A DNA stretch of 64,000 bases from Streptomyces sp. L2 (GTDB taxonomy: Bacteria > Actinomycetota > Actinomycetes > Streptomycetales > Streptomycetaceae): positions 4,588,001 through 4,652,000 of the forward strand of contig NZ_QBDT01000001.1 in the NCBI RefSeq assembly GCF_004124325.1, in the 5' to 3' direction. This document shows, in pieces, positions 25,161-32,629 of this stretch; position 1 is the stretch's first letter; each line of letters opens with the position of its first letter. Both the position numbers and the translations under genes were made by a program. The notes below the pieces were generated by a model. It saw only the letters and a program-made list of their open reading frames with translations. It was not told the DNA's origin and did no database searches.

Positions 25161-26697
25161 GACGGCGCCGGCCTTGGCTGAGACGGTGCCGGCCCCGGCG
25201 GGGATGGCGCCTGTCCCGGCGGGGATGGTGCCGGCCACGGCTGCGACGGTGCCGGCCACGGCCGAGACGGCGACGGCCCCGGTCGGGAGGACGCCCGCCC
25301 CCGGGGCCGTACGCGAGGCGCTCGCCCTGTCCGCGCTGGCCGAGGACAGCGCGGTCATGCCCAACGCCGCCTTCGAGCGGTGGTTCGCCGAACGGCAGGC
25401 CCGTGAGGGGTTCACCGTGCGGCGGATCCCGCTGGAGGCGATGGACGGCTGGCACTTCGCGCCGGACACCGGGGACCTGCGGCACGACAGCGGCCACTTC
25501 TTCGCCGTCGAGGGACTGCGGGTGCGCACCGGCGACGGCGGGCCCGGCGCATGCTGGGAACAGCCGGTGATCAGCCAGCGGGAGATCGGCGTCCTCGGCT
25601 TCCTCGTCGCCGAGTTCGACGGCGTGTGGCACTTCCTGGTGCAGGCGAAGACCGAACCGGGCAACGTCAACACCGTCCACCTCGCACCCACCGTGCAGGC
25701 CACCCGGTCCAACCTGATGGGCGTCCACCAGGGGCGCGGACCGCACCACGCCGAGCACTTCGTCGCGCCGTCGGCCGGCCGGGTCCTCGTGGACAGCCTG
25801 CAGTCCGAGCGGGGCTCCTGGTTCCTGCGCAAGCGCAACCGGCACATGGTCGTCGTCGCCGACCCGCGCGACGTCGCCGGCCACGAGGACTTCTGCTGGC
25901 TCACCCTCGGCCAGATCCGCCGGCTGCTCGGACGCGACAACCTCGTGTCGATGGAGGCGAGTTCCGTGCTGGCCTGCCTGTCGTACGAGGTGGACGAGGC
26001 GGCCGCCCGGGACCGCTACGGCGCCGCCCTGCTGCGCTCGCTCGCCCCCGCCGCCCCCACCGTGCACAGCACAGCCGAGCTCGTCAGCGCCGTCAACGAG
26101 ATCAAGGCCCGCACCCGCGTCGAGCAGCAGAGCATCCCGCTGGCCGAGGTCGGCGGGGGCTGGCGGCGGGCCGACGGCGCCCTCGGCCGGGCCGACGGAC
26201 GGTACTTCGGCATCACCGGCGCCGAGGTGTGGGCGGCCAGCCGCGAAGTCGGCCACTGGGCCCAGCCGTTGCTGGTCCCGGCGCCGGGCGGCGTCTGCGC
26301 CCTGCTGACCCGGGTCGTCGACGGTGTCCTCCACGTGCTGCTGCACGCCCGCAGCGAGGCCGGACTGCTCGACGTGGTGGAGCTGTGCCCCACCGTGCAG
26401 TGCACCCCCTCCAACCACCTGCACCGGCCCGAGCGGCAGCGCCCCCGCTTCCTGCGCGAGGTGCTCGGCGCACCGCCCTCGCGGGTGCGGTACGACGTGA
26501 TGGTCTCGGAGGAGGGCGCCCGCTTCGACCGGGCCGAGAACCGCTACCTCGTCGTCGAGACGCCGGACGACCTCGGCGACGTACCCGACGACTACGTGTG
26601 GGTCTCCCTCGCCCAGGCCGGTGAACTCCTCGGCCGCGGCTACTTCCTGAACATGCAGGCCCGCACGCTGCTGGCCGCCCTGCACGCCGTCTGGTGA
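25147..26697 (+). CDS. NDP-hexose 2,3-dehydratase
   Basis: 516 residues. Two homologous halves with the family's paired motifs: EFDGVWHFLVQAKTEPGNVN then LAPTVQATRSNL in the first, and VVDGVLHVLLHARSEAGLLD then LCPTVQCTPSNH in the second. The enzyme removes the C-2 hydroxyl of dTDP-4-keto-6-deoxyglucose, the first step towards 2,6-dideoxysugars, and fits the RmlA/RmlB genes at 61312-63440. The first 52 residues are extra: seven 7-residue A/P/T-rich units (AETVPAP-like) from 21-bp tandem repeats (25156-25302). A start later than 25147, near the conserved region, is possible. Confidence 0.95.
   Translation: MPAAETAPALAETVPAPAGMAPVPAGMVPATAATVPATAETATAPVGRTPAPGAVREALALSALAEDSAVMPNAAFERWFAERQAREGFTVRRIPLEAMDGWHFAPDTGDLRHDSGHFFAVEGLRVRTGDGGPGACWEQPVISQREIGVLGFLVAEFDGVWHFLVQAKTEPGNVNTVHLAPTVQATRSNLMGVHQGRGPHHAEHFVAPSAGRVLVDSLQSERGSWFLRKRNRHMVVVADPRDVAGHEDFCWLTLGQIRRLLGRDNLVSMEASSVLACLSYEVDEAAARDRYGAALLRSLAPAAPTVHSTAELVSAVNEIKARTRVEQQSIPLAEVGGGWRRADGALGRADGRYFGITGAEVWAASREVGHWAQPLLVPAPGGVCALLTRVVDGVLHVLLHARSEAGLLDVVELCPTVQCTPSNHLHRPERQRPRFLREVLGAPPSRVRYDVMVSEEGARFDRAENRYLVVETPDDLGDVPDDYVWVSLAQAGELLGRGYFLNMQARTLLAALHAVW
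25156..25302 (+). repeat. Seven 21-bp tandem units at the 5' end of the 2,3-dehydratase gene
   Basis: In-frame degenerate units of 21 bp (GCTGAGACGGTGCCGGCCCC-like) encode AETVPAP-type heptapeptides. Each keeps the frame, so expansion only lengthens the N-terminal tail. Confidence 0.8.
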
Positions 26698-26756
26698 CCC
26701 CAGCCCCCCACGACCTTCGACCTCGCCCCTCTGCCGCGGAAGGACCGACCACCGCC

Positions 26757-27977
26757 ATGCGCGCACTCCTCGTCACCTGGGCCGCCCCCGGGCACCTCTT
26801 TCCCATGGTGCCGCTGGCCTGGGCCCTCACGGCCGCGGGCCACGACGTGCGGATCGCGGCGCCGCCCGCCTGCACGGACGCGATCGTCGCGGCCGGGCTG
26901 CCGGCCGTCGCCGTCGGCCGGCCCGTCGACCTCAAGTCGGCCGGGAACAGGGAGGACTTCAAGGCCTGGTACGAGGGCACCTGGCCGGCCGGCTGGGCGA
27001 CCCGCCCGGAGCTGCTGAACGACGCCCAGGCGCGCACCCTGCGCGCCGCGACCACCCGGCAGACACTCGTCGCCGACGCCATGCTCGACGACCTCGTCGC
27101 GTTCACCGGCACCTGGCGGCCCGACCTCGTCGTCCACGACCCGCTGTGCCTGGCCGGCCCGGTGATCGCCGCCGTGTGCGGGGTGCCGAGCCTCGCCCAC
27201 GGGTGGGAGGTCGGCACGGTCACCGGCACCGACCGCGACCCCCGGAGCGGCGAACAACTCCCGGAGTATCTACGCCTGTTCGAGAAGTACGGGGTGGAGC
27301 CGCGGCCCGCGACCGGCACCCTCATCGACCCCGCGCCGCCCAGCACCTCGCTCGGCGACTCCCTGCCCGTGCGCCGCGTCCCGGTGCGCCACGTCCCCTA
27401 CAACGGGCCCGGCGCCGTACCCCCCGCCCCCACCGGACCGCGCACGGCACCCCGCATCGTCTTCACCACCGGGGTCGCCCTCAGCCGCACCGACACCGCC
27501 GCCGTCACCCGGGCCCTCGCCGACATGCTGGAGACGACCCGCGGCATGGACGCCGACATCGTCCTCGCCGTCGGCGCCGGACAGCGGGCCCTGCTGCCCC
27601 CACTGCCGGACCGGGTCGAGGTCGCCGAGGCCGTACCCATGCATCTGCTGCTCGCGGGGGCGGACGCGGTCGTGCACCACGGCGGCGCCGGGACCGCCCT
27701 GGCCGCCGTGCACTGCGGCGTCCCCCAACTGGTGTTGCCGCGCTCCCCGATCTACTCGGAGACCGGCCACCGGATCGCCGCGAGCGGCGCCGGCACCGTC
27801 CTCGTCGGCGACGACCAGCACCCCGTGACAGCGGCCCCGGCGCTGGCCGGCCTGCTGGGCGACGGTCCGCACCGCACCGCCCTCACCGCGCTGCGCGCCG
27901 AACTCGACGCCCTGCCCAGCCCCGCCGAAGTCGCCCTCCACATCGAGGACCTGCTCCGCATCCCCGCCGCCGTATGA
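26757..27977 (+). CDS. Glycosyltransferase 2 (GT-B, antibiotic type)
   Basis: 406 residues, GT1 family: start MRALLVTWAAPGHLFPMVPL, linker VRHVPYNGPGAVP, donor-site motif VVHHGGAGTALAAVHCGVPQ and LVLPRSPIYSETGHRIAASG. Long acceptor domain with a distinct loop around residues 55-100 (SAGNREDFKAWYEGTW), suggesting its own acceptor. It follows the 2,3-dehydratase after 59 bases and precedes the pyruvyltransferase-like gene. It shares the YNGPG linker with the other transferases of the cluster. Confidence 0.94.
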   Translation: MRALLVTWAAPGHLFPMVPLAWALTAAGHDVRIAAPPACTDAIVAAGLPAVAVGRPVDLKSAGNREDFKAWYEGTWPAGWATRPELLNDAQARTLRAATTRQTLVADAMLDDLVAFTGTWRPDLVVHDPLCLAGPVIAAVCGVPSLAHGWEVGTVTGTDRDPRSGEQLPEYLRLFEKYGVEPRPATGTLIDPAPPSTSLGDSLPVRRVPVRHVPYNGPGAVPPAPTGPRTAPRIVFTTGVALSRTDTAAVTRALADMLETTRGMDADIVLAVGAGQRALLPPLPDRVEVAEAVPMHLLLAGADAVVHHGGAGTALAAVHCGVPQLVLPRSPIYSETGHRIAASGAGTVLVGDDQHPVTAAPALAGLLGDGPHRTALTALRAELDALPSPAEVALHIEDLLRIPAAV

Positions 27978-28018
27978 CGACCTCCCCTCCTCCTCCGCAC
28001 CGAAAGACAGGTCCCGGC

Positions 28019-29122
28019 ATGAACGCCACCTCGTATCTGATCGCCGCCGCGGGCATCCCCAACTACGGCGACGAGGCCATCGCCGCGGGCTGGCTGCGGC
28101 ACCTCGCCCGCACCGCCCCCGACCGGAACGTCGTCCTCGACTGCGTCGACCCCGCACGCGCCCGGCGCACACTCGGCGGTCTGCACCCGCGCGCCACGTT
28201 CACCGACACCCTGTGGCGGCTCTCCCGCGCCCCCGGCCGCCCCGGCCCCGCCGAGGCGGTGGCCCGGGTCGAGCGAGCCGTCCTCGCCGCCGACGCCGAA
28301 CAGGACCCAGGGCTACGGCAGTTGCTCGCCGCCGACGTCGTCCACCTGCTCGGCGGCGGCTACGTCAACGGGCTCTGCCCCCAGCACCTCGGCCTCGTCG
28401 CCGGGGCCGGCGCGGCCGTCCGCCGCTCGGGCGGGCGCGCCGCGCTCACCGGACTCGGCCTGTGGCCCGCCTTCGACGACGACGGCAGCGCGCTGCGGCA
28501 CGCCGTGGAACCGTTCACCGTGCTCGACGTGCGCGACGAGGTCTCCCTGCGGGCGCTGGCCCGCACCGACGCCCGCTGCACCGGCGACGACCTCTTCCTC
28601 GACGCCGGGCCGCAGCTGTACCGGACGGACGGGGAGGAGCTGCCGCCGGTGATGGTCTGCGCGCAGACCGTGGAACTCCTCGACCTCGCCGTCAAGACCG
28701 TCGAGGCGTGGGGGGAGGGCGGCGGCGACGGCGAGCGGATCGGCCTCGTCGAGTGCGACCCCGGCGACGACCACGAGGTGTTCGCCGAGGCCGCCCGGCG
28801 CTGGCCCGCCGCCCGCACCTACAGCGCCGCATCACTGCTGACGGACGGGTTCCCGGCCACCGCCGGGCAGACCTGGATCACCTCCCGCTTCCACCCGCAC
28901 CTGGTCGCCGCCGCAGCCGGAGCCGCCGGTGTCGCCCTCGACCACGGGCCCGCCGGGTACTACGCCGTCAAGCACCGCTCCCTCGTCGAGTGCGGCTCCG
29001 GCTGGCGGATCAGCGGGGGCGCCGACATCCCGGAACGACCCGAGGGCAAGGGCTTCTCCCCGGCCCGCCAGGAGGAACTGCGCACCATCAAGCAGCGCAT
29101 CGCAGCGGAGATCCACTCGTGA
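28019..29122 (+). CDS. Polysaccharide pyruvyl transferase-family protein
   Basis: 367 residues with landmarks of the PS_pyruv_trans family: IPNYGDEAIAAGWLRHLAR at the N-terminus, VVHLLGGGYVNGL at about residue 108, and the C-terminal ITSRFHPHLVAAAAGAAGVA. The family adds pyruvate from PEP as a cyclic ketal to sugars, or carries out related transfers. Such a gene between glycosyltransferases in an aromatic polyketide cluster is unusual and suggests a pyruvylated sugar or another carboxyvinyl-type change (inference). Start ATG 28019; the stop overlaps the next GTG. Confidence 0.85.
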   Translation: MNATSYLIAAAGIPNYGDEAIAAGWLRHLARTAPDRNVVLDCVDPARARRTLGGLHPRATFTDTLWRLSRAPGRPGPAEAVARVERAVLAADAEQDPGLRQLLAADVVHLLGGGYVNGLCPQHLGLVAGAGAAVRRSGGRAALTGLGLWPAFDDDGSALRHAVEPFTVLDVRDEVSLRALARTDARCTGDDLFLDAGPQLYRTDGEELPPVMVCAQTVELLDLAVKTVEAWGEGGGDGERIGLVECDPGDDHEVFAEAARRWPAARTYSAASLLTDGFPATAGQTWITSRFHPHLVAAAAGAAGVALDHGPAGYYAVKHRSLVECGSGWRISGGADIPERPEGKGFSPARQEELRTIKQRIAAEIHS

Positions 29123-30903
29123 CAGCCGTTTCCGACCACGCTTCCGTGACAGCCGCCGTTCCCGCCGATGCCGGCCTGACGGGCGCGGCCGACGCCGGGG
29201 CCGGGCTGGAGCGGCGGCTCGGGGACCCCTGGGACCAGGCGAACCCGTACGGATTCCGGGCGCTGCTCCAGGCGGAGGAGCGGTCCGAACTCCTCGGCCC
29301 GGCCGAGGAGGCGCTCACCGCGTCCGGTTTCGGCGCGCACCTGGTGCCGGCCGCCCTCGGCGGGCGACTGACCCGCGCCGACGAACTGGCGCGGGCGGTG
29401 CGGCCCGTGTTCCGCCGGGACCTGGCGCTCGGGTTCGGGCACGGCATCACGTCCCTGTTCGCCGCGTCCGCCGTATGGGCGGCCGGGTCCCAGGCGCAGC
29501 GCGCCCACCTGGCCGGCCTGCTGTGCGGCGGCGGCCGCGTGGCCATCGTGCACCACAACCTCGCCCACGGCAGCGCCGTCCTGCGCGGCGAACTCGCCGC
29601 GCGACCACACCGATCAGGCGGGTACACCCTGAGCGGGCGCAAGGACATGGTGATCAACGCCGAACGCGCCGACGCCCTCGTCGTCTACGCCCGCACCGCC
29701 GACGCCCCGGCCCCCGGCCGCGGCAGCCACTCCGTGCTCCTCGTCGACCCGGCGGCGCTCCCGGAGGGCGCCGTGCGCGCTCTGCCCCGCAAGGTCACCG
29801 GAGGCATGCGCGGCTGCCACTTCTCGGGCTTCGACTTCGACGACTGCCCGGTCCCGGACGACGCCCTGATCGGCGCCGAGGGCGACGGCGTCCGGCTCGC
29901 CCTGCGCACCTTCCAGCTCAACCGCGCCCTCATCCCGGCCGCCGCGATCGCCTCCGTCGACACCGCGCTGCGCGGCGCCGTACGGGCCCAACTAGGCCGT
30001 GGCCGCGAAGACTTCGGACGGCACGGTCCGCTGCTCGCCGGGGTCTTCGCGGACCTGCTGGCCTGCGACGCGTTCGCCTCCGCGACGCTGCGTTCGCTCC
30101 ACCTGCTCCCGGACAGCGCCCACCTGGCCGCCGCGGCGGTCAAGTACCTGGTGCCCGAACTGCTGCGGGACGACGTCGAGGCCCTCACCACGGTGCTCGC
30201 CGCCGACAGCACGGACCCGGCGCTGCCGCTCACCCGGGCGCTGACCGCGAAGCTGCTGCGCGACCTGCCGGCCGCCGGCCTCGGCCACGCGGGCACCGCC
30301 GCCTGCCAGGCCGTCATCGCGCCCCAGCTCCCGCTGCTCGCCCGCACGTCCTGGTTCCGGGCGGCCGAACCGCCCGACGCCGTACTGCGGCCGGGGGGCG
30401 AGCTGCCCCCGCTCGACCTGGGCGCCCTCGCCGTGGCCGGCGGCGACGACTTCCTCGCCGCCGCCCTGAACGCCACCGCGGGACGGCTGCGCGACCGCCG
30501 CGACCAGGGGGCCTACGAGCGGACGCTCGCCGCGTACGCGCGCGGCTTCACCGCCGAACTCTGGGCGCTGCACGACCGCTGCGCCGCCCTGCCGGCCGGC
30601 GCCCGGCCCGACCTGAGCAGCCCCGAGTGGTGCGCGCTCGTCGACCGGTACGCGCTGCTCTCGGCGGCCGGCGCGGTGGTCGCCCTGTGGGAACGCCGCC
30701 GTGACGACGGCACGTTCACCGGCGACCCGGCCTGGGCCCTGCTCGCCCTGAGCAGGCTCGCGGGCCGCCTCGGACTCGACCTGCCGGAACCACCGGAAGG
30801 TTGCGTGGCCCGGGTGCTGGCGGAGGTGGTGGCGCGGCTCCGTGCGGGGACCGGCTACGACCTGCACCGCACGCCCCTGGCGGAAGGAGAGGACCTCCCA
30901 TGA
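29119..30903 (+). CDS. Acyl-CoA dehydrogenase-family oxidoreductase
   Basis: 594 residues beginning at a GTG coupled to the preceding gene. The acyl-CoA dehydrogenase core is visible: GFGHGITSLFAASAVWAAGS, VAIVHHNLAHGSA, GYTLSGRKDMVINAERADAL, and GMRGCHFSGFDFDDCPVPDD. The C-terminal domain runs about 200 residues longer than usual. The conserved catalytic Glu of true dehydrogenases could not be located, so it may act on a carrier-bound or sugar-linked substrate or be a monooxygenase. The next gene starts in its stop (ATGA). Confidence 0.8.
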   Translation: MTAVSDHASVTAAVPADAGLTGAADAGAGLERRLGDPWDQANPYGFRALLQAEERSELLGPAEEALTASGFGAHLVPAALGGRLTRADELARAVRPVFRRDLALGFGHGITSLFAASAVWAAGSQAQRAHLAGLLCGGGRVAIVHHNLAHGSAVLRGELAARPHRSGGYTLSGRKDMVINAERADALVVYARTADAPAPGRGSHSVLLVDPAALPEGAVRALPRKVTGGMRGCHFSGFDFDDCPVPDDALIGAEGDGVRLALRTFQLNRALIPAAAIASVDTALRGAVRAQLGRGREDFGRHGPLLAGVFADLLACDAFASATLRSLHLLPDSAHLAAAAVKYLVPELLRDDVEALTTVLAADSTDPALPLTRALTAKLLRDLPAAGLGHAGTAACQAVIAPQLPLLARTSWFRAAEPPDAVLRPGGELPPLDLGALAVAGGDDFLAAALNATAGRLRDRRDQGAYERTLAAYARGFTAELWALHDRCAALPAGARPDLSSPEWCALVDRYALLSAAGAVVALWERRRDDGTFTGDPAWALLALSRLAGRLGLDLPEPPEGCVARVLAEVVARLRAGTGYDLHRTPLAEGEDLP

Positions 30904-31835
30904 CCGACACTGCCCTGACCGATGTTGCGATCACTGACGCTGCCATCACCGACACCGGCAGCACCGGCACCACCGCGCCCGCCCTCACGGTGGGCGAGCC
31001 CCTGTACGTCCCCGGCATCGAGGGCCCCTGGGCCCCCGTCCGGCAGGCCCTTCGCTGGCACGGGCACGCGGTCGTGCACGGGCACTGGCAGCGCTGGCTG
31101 CCCGCCGCCCTCGCCGACCCCGATCTGCGCAATCTGCTGGGCGGCCGGGACTGGGAGCGGTTCAGCGGGCTGACCGACCCCACGGCCCGTTCCCGGTTCG
31201 CCGCGTCCCGGCTGCTGGTGCGGCACGCGGTCGGCGCGGCCCTGAGCGTCGACCCGGGGTCCGTCGAGCTGAGCTACAAACCGGGCGGTCGGCCCTACAT
31301 TCGCGGCTGCGGTCAGATCGAGCTGAGCCTCAGCCACACCCGGGACCTGATCGTCGTCGCCCTCAGCGGGCGCGGCCGGATCGGCGTCGACACCGAACTG
31401 TCCGACCGGCGCGTCCGCTACGCCGCCGTCGAGCGCAGCCTGTGCAGCCCGGCCGAACGCGCCCGGCTGGCCCACCTGGACGAGGCCGCCCGCAACCGGG
31501 AACTCCTGCGCATCTGGACCCTCAAGGAGGCCTACACCAAGGCGCTCGGGCAGGGCATGCGGCTCGGCTTCCACCAGTTCGGCTTCGGCTCCGACGGCGA
31601 GCTGTGCGGCCCCGACGGCCGGCCGGCCGGCCACGGCGAATGGGGATTCGGCACGCACTGGCTGCCCGACGGCTATCTCATCAGCGTGGCCCGCCAGGAC
31701 GCCGGACTCGGCGACAGCGGCGGGGTCGACGGCGCCGACACCGGCGTCGCCACGATGCTCGACGAGGGGTTCATGGGCGAGATCGTGGAACTGCTCGGAC
31801 CGGCGAACCGCCCGGCGCACGGCGGGGCGACCTGA
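30900..31835 (+). CDS. 4'-Phosphopantetheinyl transferase (Sfp type)
   Basis: 311 residues. Sfp-type motifs: SYKPGGRPYI, ELSLSHTRDLIVVALSGRGR, GVDTELSDRR and IWTLKEAYTKALGQGM (the last two bind Mg and CoA). It installs the phosphopantetheine arm, probably on the cluster's two ACPs (44722 and 56330). N-terminal 25 residues are Thr/Asp/Ala-rich repeats (DTALTDVAITDAAITDTG) and there is a roughly 35-residue C-terminal extension. ATGA-coupled to the dehydrogenase-like gene; last gene of this operon. Confidence 0.93.
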   Translation: MTDTALTDVAITDAAITDTGSTGTTAPALTVGEPLYVPGIEGPWAPVRQALRWHGHAVVHGHWQRWLPAALADPDLRNLLGGRDWERFSGLTDPTARSRFAASRLLVRHAVGAALSVDPGSVELSYKPGGRPYIRGCGQIELSLSHTRDLIVVALSGRGRIGVDTELSDRRVRYAAVERSLCSPAERARLAHLDEAARNRELLRIWTLKEAYTKALGQGMRLGFHQFGFGSDGELCGPDGRPAGHGEWGFGTHWLPDGYLISVARQDAGLGDSGGVDGADTGVATMLDEGFMGEIVELLGPANRPAHGGAT

Positions 31836-32021
31836 GCGGCGACCTGCGCGGCGACCTGAGCGCCGAACGGCCCGGCGAACGGCCCGGCCGACGGCTCGGC
31901 GGCGAACTTCCCGCGAGATGGCGGGCCCGTGCGGACGCAGGTGCATAATCGGATCCCTGAACGCCGTCCACATGGCCGAGAATGACTCCTCGGCTCCATC
32001 GCGCCGAGTGGGGGACTCGAC

Positions 32022-32627
32022 ATGATCCGCATTCTCATCGCCGAAGACATGCACATGCTGCGTCGTGCCCTGGTCTCTCTGCTCGAACTGGAGGACGACC
32101 TGGAGGTCGTCGCCGAGCTGGCCTCCGGGGCGGAGATCGTGCCGACGGCGCAGAAGCTGCGGCCGGACGTCGCGGTCCTGGACATCGACCTGCCCGGCAC
32201 CGACGGCATCACGGCGGCCGAGGCCCTGCACTCGACCGTGCCCGACTGCAGGGTGCTGATCCTCACCAGCCTGGGCCGCCCGGGCAACCTGCGCCGGGCC
32301 CTGTCCGCGCACGCCTCCGGCTTCATGCTGAAGGACGCCGAGCCGGAGCAGCTGTCCGAGGCGGTGCGCAAGGTGGCGGCCGGGGAGCGGGTGATCGACC
32401 CGCAGCTCGCGCTGTCCGCCCTGGACGCGGGGGCGTCGCCGCTGACCGAGCGGGAGGCGGAGGTGCTGCGGCTCGCCGCCGACGGCGAGGAGCCCGCCCA
32501 GATCGCGCACAAGCTGTACCTGTCGGCGGGCACGGTCCGCAACTATCTGACGACGGTCGTGACCAAGCTCGGCGCCCGCAACCGCGTCGACGCGATCCGT
32601 ATCGCCCGGGACTCCGGCTGGCTGTGA
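32022..32627 (+). CDS. NarL/LuxR-type response regulator
   Basis: 201 residues. Receiver domain with phospho-acceptor Asp54 in VAVLDIDLPGTDG, acidic pocket EDM at residues 8-10 and the conserved LTS and K (FMLKDAE); C-terminal LuxR HTH (LTEREAEVLRLAADGEEPAQ, YLSAGTVRNYLTTVVTKLGA). It converges with the tandem sensor kinase gene, ending 2 bases from it, so the two form a pair. GGGGGA precedes the ATG. It may control the TOMM genes next to it (inference). Confidence 0.94.
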   Translation: MIRILIAEDMHMLRRALVSLLELEDDLEVVAELASGAEIVPTAQKLRPDVAVLDIDLPGTDGITAAEALHSTVPDCRVLILTSLGRPGNLRRALSAHASGFMLKDAEPEQLSEAVRKVAAGERVIDPQLALSALDAGASPLTEREAEVLRLAADGEEPAQIAHKLYLSAGTVRNYLTTVVTKLGARNRVDAIRIARDSGWL

Positions 32628-32629
32628 CC

